DNA of 64,000 nt from assembly GCA_964057225.1 (NCBI GenBank), contig OZ059900.1, forward strand, positions 22,831,638-22,895,637, written 5' to 3'. A model generated the notes under the pieces. That model ran no database searches. It was not told where the DNA came from and saw only the letters and a program-made list of their open reading frames with translations. Made by a program: the position numbers and the translations under genes. This document shows, piece by piece, positions 8,941 through 21,235 of this stretch (its first letter is position 1; each line of letters opens with the position of its first letter). This DNA is from Auanema rhodensis (Eukaryota; Nematoda; Chromadorea; Rhabditida; Rhabditidae).

Positions 8941-11900
8941 GCATATTCTGAGGGCACGCCCCTTATGGCTAATATTGATTAAATCGATTTTTGTTCATAT
9001 GAGTCGTCAAATGCAACGAATTTCAGCGTGTTACATACTAAAATGAAGTATTTTACATGCTGAACACTAGAAAAATACAAAAACACAGTATTTCCCATGA
9101 GAAATATTTTATTATGCTGGAAAACCAGTTTTTGGAAATTTCGCTGTAAACAAGGTTTTGACTTACGATTTCATGTGTTCAAACTCATGCAATGTCAATG
9201 AAACCTAGCTCAAAATTGTTCCTACAACGTCTAGTTCCACTTTCACGACAAAAAACAGGGGTTAGAAAATTAAGGAAATTAGCATATTCTGAGGGCACGC
9301 CCCTTATGGCTAATATTGATTAAATCGATTTTTGTTCATATGAGTCGTGAAATGCAACGAATTTCAGCGTGTTACATATTAAAATGAAGCATTTTACATG
9401 CTGAACACTAGAAAAATACGAAAACACAGTTTTTCCCATGAGAAATATTTTATTATGCTGGAAAACCAGTTTTTGGAAATTTCGCTGTAAACAAGGTTTT
9501 GACTTACGATTTCATGTGTTCAAACTCATGCAATGTCAATGAAACCTAGCTCAAAATTGTTCCTACAACGTCTAGTTCCACTTTCACGACAAAAAACAGG
9601 GGTTAGAAAATTAAGGAAATTAGCATATTCTGAGGGCACGCCCCTTATGGCTAATATTGATTAAATCGATTTTTGTTCATATGAGTCGTGAAATGCAACG
9701 AATTTCAGCGTGTTACATATTAAAATGAAGCATTTTACATGCTGAACACTAGAAAAATACGAAAACACAGTTTTTCCCATGAGAAATATTTTATTATGCT
9801 GGAAAACCAGTTTTTGGAAATTTCGCTGTAAACAAGGTTTTGACTTACGATTTCATGTGTTCAAACTCATGCAATGTCAATGAAACCTAGCTCAAAATTG
9901 TTCCTACAACGTCTAGTTCCACTTTCACGACAAAAAACAGGGGTTAGAAAATTAAGGAAATTAGCATATTCTGAGGGCACGCCCCTTATGGCTAATATTG
10001 ATTAAATCGATTTTTGTTCATATGAGTCGTCAAATGCAACGAATTTCAGCGTGTTACATACTAAAATGAAGCATTTTACATGCGGAACACTAGAAAAATA
10101 CAAAAACACAGTATTTCCCATGAGAAATATTTTATTATGCTGGAAAACCAGTTTTTGGAAATTTCGCTGTAAACAAGGTTTTGACTTACGATTTCATGTG
10201 TTCAAACTCATGCAATGTCAATGAAACCTAGCTCAAAATTGTTTGTACAACGTCTAGTTCCACTTTCACGATAAAAAAACAGGGGTTAGAAAATTAAGGA
10301 AATTAGCATATTCTGATGGCACGCCCCTTATGGCTAATATTGATTAAATCGATTTTTGTTCATATGAGTCGTCAAATGCAACGAATTTCAGCGTGTTACA
10401 TACTGAAATGAAGCATTTTACATGCTGAACACTAGAAAAATACAAAAACACAGTATTTCTCATGAGAAATATTTTATTATGCTGGAAAACCAGTTTTTGG
10501 AAATTTCGCTGTAAACAAGGTTTTGACTTACGATTTCATGTGTTCAAACTCATGCAATGTCAATGAAACCTAGCTCAAAATTGTTCGTACAACGTCTAGT
10601 TCCACTTTCACGACAAAAAAACAGGGGTTAGAAAATTAAGGAAATTAGCATATTCTGAGGGCACGCCCCTTATGGCTAATATTGATTAAATCGATTTTTG
10701 TTCATATGAGTAGTCAAATGCAACGAATTTCAGCGTGTTACATACTAAAATGAAGCATTTTACATGCTGAACACTAGAAAAATACAAAAACACAGTATTT
10801 CCCATGAGAAATATTTTATTATGCTGGAAAACCAGTTTTTGGAAATTTCGCTGTAAACAAGGTTTTGACTTACGATTTCATGTGTTCAAACTCATGCAAT
10901 GTCAATGAAACCTAGCTCAAAATTGTTTGTACAACGTCTAGTTCCACTTTCACGACAAAAAAACAGGGGTTAGAAAATTAAGGAAATTAGCATATTCTGA
11001 GGGCACGCCCCTTATGGCTAATATTGATTAAATCGATTTTTGTTCATATGAGTCGTCAAATGCAACGAATTTCAGCGTATTACATACTAAAATGAAGCAT
11101 TTTACATGCTGAACACTAGAAAAATACAAAAACACAGTATTTCTCATGAGAAATATGTTATTATGCTGGAAAACCAGTTTTTGGAAATTTCGCTGTATAC
11201 AAGGTTTGACTTACGATTTCATGTGTTCAAACTCATGCAATGTCAATGAAACCTAGCTCAAAATTGTTCTTACAACGTCTAGTTCAACTTTCACGACAAA
11301 AAAACAGGGGTTAGAAAATTAAGGAAATTAGCATATTCTGAGGGCACGCCCCTTATGGCTAATATTGATTAAATCGATTTTTGTTCATATGAGTAGTCAA
11401 ATGCAACGAATTTCAGCGTGTTACATACTAAAATGAAGCATTTCACATGCTGAACACTAGAAAAATACAAAAACACAGTATTTCCCATGAGAAATATTTT
11501 ATTATGCTGGAAAACCAGTTTTTGGAAATTTCGCTGTAAACAAGGTTTTGACTTACGATTTCATGTGTTCAAACTCATGCAATGTCAATGAAACCTAGGT
11601 CAAAATTGTTTGTACAACGTCTAGTTCCACTTTCACGACAAAAAAACAGGGGTTAGAAAATTAAGGAAATTAGCATATTCTGAGGGCACGCCCCTTATGG
11701 CTAATATTGATTAAATCGATTTTTGTTCATATGAGTAGTCAAATGCAACGAATTTCAGCGTGTTACATACTAAAATGAAGCATTTCACATGCTGAACACT
11801 AGAAAAATACAAAAACACAGTATTTCCCATGAGAAATATTTTATTATGCTGGAAAACCAGTTTTTGGAAATTTCGCTGTAAACAAGGTTTGACTTACGAT

Positions 11901-13379
11901 TTCATGTGTTCAAACTCATGCAATGTCAATGAAACCTAGCTCAAAATTGTTCTTACAACGTCTAGTTCCACTTTCACGACAAAAAAACAGGGGTTAGAAA
12001 ATTTAGGAAATTAGCATATTCTGAGGGCACGCCCCTTATGGCTAATATTGATTAAATCGCTTTTTGTTCATATGAGTCGTCAAATGCAACGAATTTCAGC
12101 GTGTTACATACTAAAATGAAGTATTTTACATGCTGAACACTTGAAAAATACAAAAACACAGTATTTCCCATGAGAAATATTTTATTATGCTGGAAAACCA
12201 GTTTTTGGAAATTTCGCTGTAAACAAGGTTTTGACTTACGATTTCATGTGTTCAAACTCATGCAATGTCAATGAAACCTAGCTCAAAATTGTTCCTACAA
12301 CGTCTAGTTCCACTTTCACGACAAAAAACAGGAGTTAGAAAATTAAGGAAATTAGCATATTCTGAGGGCACGCCCCTTATGGCTAATATTGATTAAATCG
12401 ATTTTTGTTCATATGAGTCGTCAAATGCAACGAATTTCAGCGTGTTACATACTAAAATGAAGCATTTTACATGCTGAACACTAGAAAAATACGAAAACAC
12501 AGTTTTTCCCATGAGAAATATTTTATTATGCTGGAAAACCAGTTTTTGGAAATTTCGCTGTAAACAAGGTTTTGACTTACGATTTCATGTGTTCAAACTC
12601 ATGCAATGTCAATGAAACCTAGCTCAAAATTGTTCCTACAACGTCTAGTTCCACTTTCACGACAAAAAACAGGGGTTAGAAAATTAAGGAAATTAGCATA
12701 TTCTGAGGGCACGCCCCTTATGGCTAATATTGATTAAATCGATTTTTGTTCATATGAGTCGTCAAATGCAACGAATTTCAGCGTGTTACATACTAAAATG
12801 AAGCATTTTACATGCTGAACACTAGAAAAATACAAAAACACAGTTTTTCCCATGAGAAATATTTTATTATGCTGGAAAACCAGTTTTTGGAAATTTCGCT
12901 GTAAACAAGGTTTTGACTTACGATTTCATGTGTTCAAACTCTTGCAATGTCAATGAAACCTAGCTCAAAATTGTTCGAACAACGTCTAGTTCCACTTTCA
13001 CGACAAAAAAACAGGGGTTAGAAAATTTAGGAAATTAGCATATTCTGAGGGCACGCCCCTTATGGCTAATATTGATTAAATCGATTTTTGTTCATATGAG
13101 TCGTCAAATGCAACGAATTTCAGCGTGTTACATACTAAAATGAAGTATTTTACATGCTGAACACTAGAAAAATACAAAAACACAGTATTTCTCATGAGAA
13201 ATATTTTATTATGCTGGAAAACCAGTTTTTGGAAATTTCGCTGTAAACAAGGTTTTGACTTACGATTTCATGTGTTCAAACTCATGCAATGTCAATGAAA
13301 CCTAGCTCAAAATTGTTTGTACAACGTCTAGTTCCACTTTCACGACAAAAAAACAGGGGTTAGAAAATTAAGGAAATTA
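8941..13379 (+). repeat. Tract II: monomers M27-M39, less homogenised
   Basis: Monomer starts: 8941, 9282, 9623, 9964, 10306, 10648, 10990, 11331, 11673, 12014, 12355, 12696, 13038. No long block repeats in order here. Several units carry changes seen nowhere else in the window: CATGCGGAAC and CGATAAAA in 9964, CTGATGGC in 10306, four changes in 10990, CCTAGGTC in 11331, ATCGCTTTTT, CACTTGAAA and GGAGTTAG in 12014, TTCGAACAAC in 12696. Two adjacent units (9282 and 9623) are an exact local duplicate. Confidence 0.85.
9282..9963 (+). repeat. Tandemly duplicated single monomer (2 x 341 bp)
   Basis: Units 9282-9622 and 9623-9963 share GTCGTGAAATGC and CATATTAAAATG, both found only in these two units, along with ATACGAAAAC, TTTTTCCC, GTTCCT and the A6 run. 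They look identical. Two private markers in adjacent units show a one-monomer duplication by slippage or unequal exchange. Confidence 0.9.
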
Positions 13380-15770
13380 GCATATTCTGAGGGCACGCCC
13401 CTTATGGCTAATATTGATTAAATCGATTTTTGTTCATATGAGTCGTCAAATGCAACCAATTTCAGCGTGTTACATACTAAAATGAAGTATTTTACATGCT
13501 GAACACTAGAAAAATACAAAAACACAGTATTTCCCATGAGAAATATTTTATTATGCTGGAAAACCAGTTTTTGGAAATTTCGCTGTAAACAAGGTTTTGA
13601 CTTACGATTTCATGTGTTCAAACTCTTGCAATGTCAATGAAACCTAGCTCAAAATTGTTTGTACAACGTCTAGTTCCACTTTCACGACAAAAAAACAGGG
13701 GTTAGAAAATTAAGGAAATTAGCATATTCTGAGGGCACGCCCCTTATGGCTAATATTGATTAAATCGATTTTTGTTCATATGAGTCGTCAAATGCAACGA
13801 ATTTCAGCGTGTTACATACTAAAATGAAGCATTTTACATGCTGAACACTAAAAAAATACAAAAACACAGTATTTCCCATGAGAAATATTTTATTATGCTG
13901 GAAAACCAGTTTTTGGAAATTTCGCTGTAAACAAGGTTTTGACTTACGATTTCATGTGTTCAAACTCATGCAATGTCAATGAAACCTAGCTCAAAATTGT
14001 TCTTACAACGTCTAGTTCCACTTTCACGACAAAAAAACAGGGGTTAGAAAATTAAGGAAATTAGCATATTCTGAGGGCACGCCCCTTATGGCTAATATTG
14101 ATTAAATCGATTTTTGTTCATATGAGTCGTCAAATGCAACCAATTTCAGCGTGTTACATACTAAAATGAATTATTTTACATGCTGAACACTAGAAAAATA
14201 CAAAAACACAGTATTTCCCATGAGAAATATTTTATTATGCTGGAAAACCAGTTTTTGGAAATTTCGCTGTAAACAAGGTTTTGACTTACGATTTCATGTG
14301 TTCAAACTCTTGCAATGTCAATGAAACCTAGCTCAAAATTGTTCGTACAACGTCTAGTTCCACTTTCACGACAAAAAACAGGGGTTAGAAAATTAAGGAA
14401 ATTAGCATATTCTGAGGGCACGCCCCTTATGGCTAATATTGATTAAATCGATTTTTGTTCATATGAGTCGTCAAATGCAACGAATTTCAGCGTGTTACAT
14501 ACTAAAATGAAGTATTTTACATGCTGAACACTAGAAAAATACAAAAACACAGTATTTCTCATGAGAAATATTTTATTATGCTGGAAAACCAGTTTTTGGA
14601 AATTTCGCTGTAAACAAGGTTTTGACTTACGATTTCATGTGTTCAAACTCATGCAATGTCAATGAAACCTAGCTCAAAATTGTTCCTACAACGTCTAGTT
14701 CCACTTTCACGACAAAAAACAGGGGTTAGAAAATTAAGGAAATTAGCATATTCTGAGGGCACGCCCCTTATGGCTAATTTTGATTAAATCGACTTTTGTT
14801 CATATGAGTCGTCAAATGCAACGAATTTCAGCGTGTTACATACTAAAATGAAGCATTTTACATGCTGAACACTAGAAAAATACAAAAACACAGTATTTCC
14901 CATGAGAAATATTTTATTATGCTGGAAAACCAGTTTTTGGAAATTTCGCTGTAAACAAGGTTTTGACTTACGATTTCATGTGTTCAAACTCATGCAATGT
15001 CAATGAAACCTAGCTCAAAATTGTTTGTAAAACGTCTAGTTCCACTTTCACGACAAAAAAACAGGGGTTAGAAAATTAAGGAAATTAGCATATTCTGAGG
15101 GCACGCCCCTTATGGCTAATATTGATTAAATCGATTTTTGTTCATATGAGTCGTCAAATGCAACGAATTTCAGCGTGTTACATACTAAAATGGAGTATTT
15201 TACATGCTGAACACTAGAAAAATACAAAAACACAGTATTTCCCATGAGAAATATTTTATTATGCTGGAAAACCAGTTTTTGGAAATTTCGCTGTAAACAA
15301 GGTTTTGACTTACGATTTCATGTGTTCAAACTCATGCAATGTCAATGAAACCTAGCTCAAAATTGTTCCTACAACGTCTAGTTCCACTTTCACGACAAAA
15401 AACAGGGGTTAGAAAATTAAGGAAATTAGCATATTCTGAGGGCACGCCCCTTATGGCTAATATTGATTAAATCGATTTTTGTTCATATGAGTCGTCAAAT
15501 GCAACGAATTTCAGCGTGTTACATACTAAAATGAAGCATTTTACATGCTGAACACTAAAAAAATACAAAAACACAGTATTTCCCATGAGAAATATTTTAT
15601 TATGCTGGAAAACCAGTTTTTGGAAATTTCGCTGTAAACAAGGTTTTGACTTACGATTTCATGTGTTCAAACTCATGCAATGTCAATGAAACCTAGCTCA
15701 AAATTGTTCTTACAACGTCTAGTTCCACTTTCACGACAAAAAAACAGGGGTTAGAAAATTAAGGAAATTA
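13380..15770 (+). repeat. 9-mer HOR, conserved 7-monomer segment, copy 1 (2391 bp)
   Basis: The seven units 13380-15770 match 16455-18845 in order. I saw two differences: T at 14171 (ATGAATTATT) against G in copy 2, and TTAAGG against TTTAGG at the end of the last unit. The two intervening units (15771 and 16113) complete the 9-unit period. The TAATTTTG/ATCGACTTTT unit at 14746 and the AAAATGGAG unit at 15088 anchor the match. Confidence 0.88.
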
Positions 15771-16454
15771 GCATATTCTGAGGGCACGCCCCTTATGGCT
15801 AATATTGATTAAATCGATTTTTGTTCATATGAGTCGTCAAATGCAACGAATTTCAGCGTGTTACATACTAAAATGAAGTATTTTACATGCTGAACACTAG
15901 AAAAATACAAAAACACAGTATTTCTCATGAGAAATATTTTATTATGCTGGAAAACCAGTTTTTGGAAATTTCGCTGTAAACAAGGTTTTGACTTACGATT
16001 TCATGTGTTCAAACTCATGCAATGTCAATGAAACCTAGCTCAAAATTGTTTGTACAACGTCTAGTTCCACTTTCACGACAAAAAAACAGGGGTTAGAAAA
16101 TTAAGGAAATTAGCATATTCTGAGGGCACGCCCCTTATGGCTAATATTGATTAAATCGATTTTTGTTCATATGAGTCGTCAAATGCAACGAATTTCAGCG
16201 TGTTACATACTAAAATGAAGCATTTTACATGCTGAACACTAAAAAAATACAAAAACACAGTATTTCCCATGAGAAATATTTTATTATGCTGGAAAACCAG
16301 TTTTTGGAAATTTCGCTGTAAACAAGGTTTTGACTTACGATTTCATGTGTTCAAACTCATGCAATGTCAATGAAACCTAGCTCAAAATTGTTCTTACAAC
16401 GTCTAGTTCCACTTTCACGACAAAAAAACAGGGGTTAGAAAATTTAGGAAATTA

Positions 16455-18845
16455 GCATATTCTGAGGGCACGCCCCTTATGGCTAATATTGATTAAATCG
16501 ATTTTTGTTCATATGAGTCGTCAAATGCAACCAATTTCAGCGTGTTACATACTAAAATGAAGTATTTTACATGCTGAACACTAGAAAAATACAAAAACAC
16601 AGTATTTCCCATGAGAAATATTTTATTATGCTGGAAAACCAGTTTTTGGAAATTTCGCTGTAAACAAGGTTTTGACTTACGATTTCATGTGTTCAAACTC
16701 TTGCAATGTCAATGAAACCTAGCTCAAAATTGTTTGTACAACGTCTAGTTCCACTTTCACGACAAAAAAACAGGGGTTAGAAAATTAAGGAAATTAGCAT
16801 ATTCTGAGGGCACGCCCCTTATGGCTAATATTGATTAAATCGATTTTTGTTCATATGAGTCGTCAAATGCAACGAATTTCAGCGTGTTACATACTAAAAT
16901 GAAGCATTTTACATGCTGAACACTAAAAAAATACAAAAACACAGTATTTCCCATGAGAAATATTTTATTATGCTGGAAAACCAGTTTTTGGAAATTTCGC
17001 TGTAAACAAGGTTTTGACTTACGATTTCATGTGTTCAAACTCATGCAATGTCAATGAAACCTAGCTCAAAATTGTTCTTACAACGTCTAGTTCCACTTTC
17101 ACGACAAAAAAACAGGGGTTAGAAAATTAAGGAAATTAGCATATTCTGAGGGCACGCCCCTTATGGCTAATATTGATTAAATCGATTTTTGTTCATATGA
17201 GTCGTCAAATGCAACCAATTTCAGCGTGTTACATACTAAAATGAAGTATTTTACATGCTGAACACTAGAAAAATACAAAAACACAGTATTTCCCATGAGA
17301 AATATTTTATTATGCTGGAAAACCAGTTTTTGGAAATTTCGCTGTAAACAAGGTTTTGACTTACGATTTCATGTGTTCAAACTCTTGCAATGTCAATGAA
17401 ACCTAGCTCAAAATTGTTCGTACAACGTCTAGTTCCACTTTCACGACAAAAAACAGGGGTTAGAAAATTAAGGAAATTAGCATATTCTGAGGGCACGCCC
17501 CTTATGGCTAATATTGATTAAATCGATTTTTGTTCATATGAGTCGTCAAATGCAACGAATTTCAGCGTGTTACATACTAAAATGAAGTATTTTACATGCT
17601 GAACACTAGAAAAATACAAAAACACAGTATTTCTCATGAGAAATATTTTATTATGCTGGAAAACCAGTTTTTGGAAATTTCGCTGTAAACAAGGTTTTGA
17701 CTTACGATTTCATGTGTTCAAACTCATGCAATGTCAATGAAACCTAGCTCAAAATTGTTCCTACAACGTCTAGTTCCACTTTCACGACAAAAAACAGGGG
17801 TTAGAAAATTAAGGAAATTAGCATATTCTGAGGGCACGCCCCTTATGGCTAATTTTGATTAAATCGACTTTTGTTCATATGAGTCGTCAAATGCAACGAA
17901 TTTCAGCGTGTTACATACTAAAATGAAGCATTTTACATGCTGAACACTAGAAAAATACAAAAACACAGTATTTCCCATGAGAAATATTTTATTATGCTGG
18001 AAAACCAGTTTTTGGAAATTTCGCTGTAAACAAGGTTTTGACTTACGATTTCATGTGTTCAAACTCATGCAATGTCAATGAAACCTAGCTCAAAATTGTT
18101 TGTAAAACGTCTAGTTCCACTTTCACGACAAAAAAACAGGGGTTAGAAAATTAAGGAAATTAGCATATTCTGAGGGCACGCCCCTTATGGCTAATATTGA
18201 TTAAATCGATTTTTGTTCATATGAGTCGTCAAATGCAACGAATTTCAGCGTGTTACATACTAAAATGGAGTATTTTACATGCTGAACACTAGAAAAATAC
18301 AAAAACACAGTATTTCCCATGAGAAATATTTTATTATGCTGGAAAACCAGTTTTTGGAAATTTCGCTGTAAACAAGGTTTTGACTTACGATTTCATGTGT
18401 TCAAACTCATGCAATGTCAATGAAACCTAGCTCAAAATTGTTCCTACAACGTCTAGTTCCACTTTCACGACAAAAAACAGGGGTTAGAAAATTAAGGAAA
18501 TTAGCATATTCTGAGGGCACGCCCCTTATGGCTAATATTGATTAAATCGATTTTTGTTCATATGAGTCGTCAAATGCAACGAATTTCAGCGTGTTACATA
18601 CTAAAATGAAGCATTTTACATGCTGAACACTAAAAAAATACAAAAACACAGTATTTCCCATGAGAAATATTTTATTATGCTGGAAAACCAGTTTTTGGAA
18701 ATTTCGCTGTAAACAAGGTTTTGACTTACGATTTCATGTGTTCAAACTCATGCAATGTCAATGAAACCTAGCTCAAAATTGTTCTTACAACGTCTAGTTC
18801 CACTTTCACGACAAAAAAACAGGGGTTAGAAAATTTAGGAAATTA
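16455..18845 (+). repeat. 9-mer HOR, conserved 7-monomer segment, copy 2 (2391 bp)
   Basis: Second copy of 13380-15770 with the same markers: TAATTTTG/ATCGACTTTT at 17821 and AAAATGGAG at 18163. After 18845 the following unit starts like the expected next one (GCAACCAATTT) but carries CTCATGC and GTTCCT, so the second period breaks inside unit 18846. Confidence 0.88.
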
Positions 18846-19186
18846 GCATATTCTGAGGGCACGCCCCTTATGGCTAATATTGATTAAATCGATTTTTGTT
18901 CATATGAGTCGTCAAATGCAACCAATTTCAGCGTGTTACATACTAAAATGAAGTATTTTACATGCTGAACACTAGAAAAATACAAAAACACAGTATTTCC
19001 CATGAGAAATATTTTATTATGCTGGAAAACCAGTTTTTGGAAATTTCGCTGTAAACAAGGTTTTGACTTACGATTTCATGTGTTCAAACTCATGCAATGT
19101 CAATGAAACCTAGCTCAAAATTGTTCCTACAACGTCTAGTTCCACTTTCACGACAAAAAACAGGGGTTAGAAAATTAAGGAAATTA

Positions 19187-21235
19187 GCATATTCTGAGGG
19201 CACGCCCCTTATGGCTAATATTGATTAAATCGATTTTTGTTCATATGAGTCGTCAAATGCAACGAATTTCAGCGTGTTACATACTAAAATGAAGCATTTT
19301 ACATGCTGAACACTAGAAAAATACGAAAACACAGTTTTTCTCATGAGAAATATTTTATTATGCTGGAAAACCAGTTTTTGGAAATTTCGCTGTAAACAAG
19401 GTTTTGACTTACGATTTCATGTGTTCAAACTCATGCAATGTCAATGAAACCTAGCTCAAAATTGTTCTTACAACGTCTAGTTCCACTTTCACGACAAAAA
19501 ACAGGGGTTAGAAAATTAAGGAAATTAGCATATTCTGAGGGCACGCCCCTTATGGCTAATTTTGATTAAATCGATTTTTGTTCATATGAGTCGTCAAATG
19601 CAACGAATTTCAGCGTGTTACATACTAAAATGAAGCATTTTACATGCTGAACACTAGAAAAATACAAAAACACAGTATTTCCCATGAGAAATATTTTATT
19701 ATGCTGGAAAACCAGTTTTTGGAAATTTCGCTGTAAACAAGGTTTTGACTTACGATTTCATGTGTTCAAACTCATGCAATGTCAATGAAACCTAGCTCAA
19801 AATTGTTTGTAAAACGTCTAGTTCCACTTTCACGACAAAAAACAGGGGTTAGAAAATTAAGGAAATTAGCATATTCTGAGGGCACGCCCCTTATGGCTAA
19901 TATTGATTAAATCGATTTTTGTTCATATGAGTCGTCAAATGCAACGAATTTCAGCGTGTTACATACTAAAATGAAGCATTTTACATGCTGAACACTAGAA
20001 AAATACAAAAACACAGTATTTCTCATGAGAAATATTTTATTATGCTGGAAAACCAGTTTTTGGAAATTTCGCTGTAAACAAGGTTTTGACTTACGATTTC
20101 ATATGTTCAAACTCATGCAATGTCAATGAAACCTAGCTCAAAATTGTTTGTACAACGTCTAGTTCCACTTTCACGACAAAAAAACAGGGGTTAGAAAATT
20201 AAGGAAATTAGCATATTCTGAGGGCACGCCCCTTATGGCTAATATTGATTAAATCGATTTTTGTTCATATGAGTCGTCAAATGCAACGAATTTCAGCGTG
20301 TTACATACTAAAATGAAGCATTTTACATGCTGAACACTAGAAAAATACAAAAACACAGTTTTTCCCATGAGAAATATTTTATTATGCTGGAAAACCAGTT
20401 TTTGGAAATTTCGCTGTAAACAAGGTTTTGACTTACGATTTCATGTGTTCAAACTCTTGCAATGTCAATGAAACCTAGCTCAAAATTGTTCGTACAACGT
20501 CTAGTTCCACTTTCACGACAAAAAAACAGGGGTTAGAAAATTTAGGAAATTAGCATATTCTGAGGGCACGCCCCTTATGGCTAATATTGATTAAATCGAT
20601 TTTTGTTCATATGAGTCGTCAAATGCAACGAATTTCAGCGTGTTACATACTAAAATGAAGCATTTTACATGCTGAACACTAGAAAAATACGAAAACACAG
20701 TTTTTCTCATGAGAAATATTTTATTATGCTGGAAAACCAGTTTTTGGAAATTTCGCTGTAAACAAGGTTTTGACTTACGATTTCATGTGTTCAAACTCAT
20801 GCAATGTCAATGAAACCTAGCTCAAAATTGTTCCTACAACGTCTAGTTCCACTTTCACGACAAAAAACAGGGGTTAGAAAATTAAGGAAATTAGCATATT
20901 CTGAGGGCACGCCCCTTATGGCTAATTTTGATTAAATCGATTTTTGTTCATATGAGTCGTCAAATGCAACGAATTTCAGCGTGTTACATACTAAAATGAA
21001 GCATTTTACATGCTGAACACTAGAAAAATACAAAAACACAGTATTTCTCATGAGAAATATTTTATTATGCTGGAAAACCAGTTTTTGGAAATTTCGCTGT
21101 AAACAAGGTTTTGACTTACGATTTCATGTGTTCAAACTCTTGCAATGTCAATGAAACCTAGCTCAAAATTGTTCGTACAACGTCTAGTTCCACTTTCACG
21201 ACAAAAAAACAGGGGTTAGAAAATTTAGGAAATTA
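19187..21235 (+). repeat. Tract IV: transition monomers M57-M62
   Basis: Monomer starts: 19187, 19528, 19869, 20211, 20553, 20894. They carry ATACGAAAAC with TTTTTCTC, TAATTTTG without the ATCGACT change, TTTCATATGTTC, and CTCTTGC with GTTCGT. Units 19528, 19869 and 20211 match 22943, 23285 and 23627 in order, with small differences. This tract is therefore related to the large duplication on its right and lies outside its repeated part. Confidence 0.82.

Larger units (their letters stand above)
13380..19186 (+). repeat. Tract III: monomers M40-M56, 9-monomer HOR
   Basis: Monomer starts: 13380, 13722, 14064, 14405, 14746, 15088, 15429, 15771, 16113, 16455, 16797, 17139, 17480, 17821, 18163, 18504, 18846. 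Diagnostic bases are GCAACCAATTT, CTCTTGCAATG, CACTAAAAAAATAC with GTTCTTAC, TAATTTTG with ATCGACTTTT and GTTTGTAAAACG, and AAAATGGAG. These recur with an offset of nine units (3075 bp). Confidence 0.88.
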
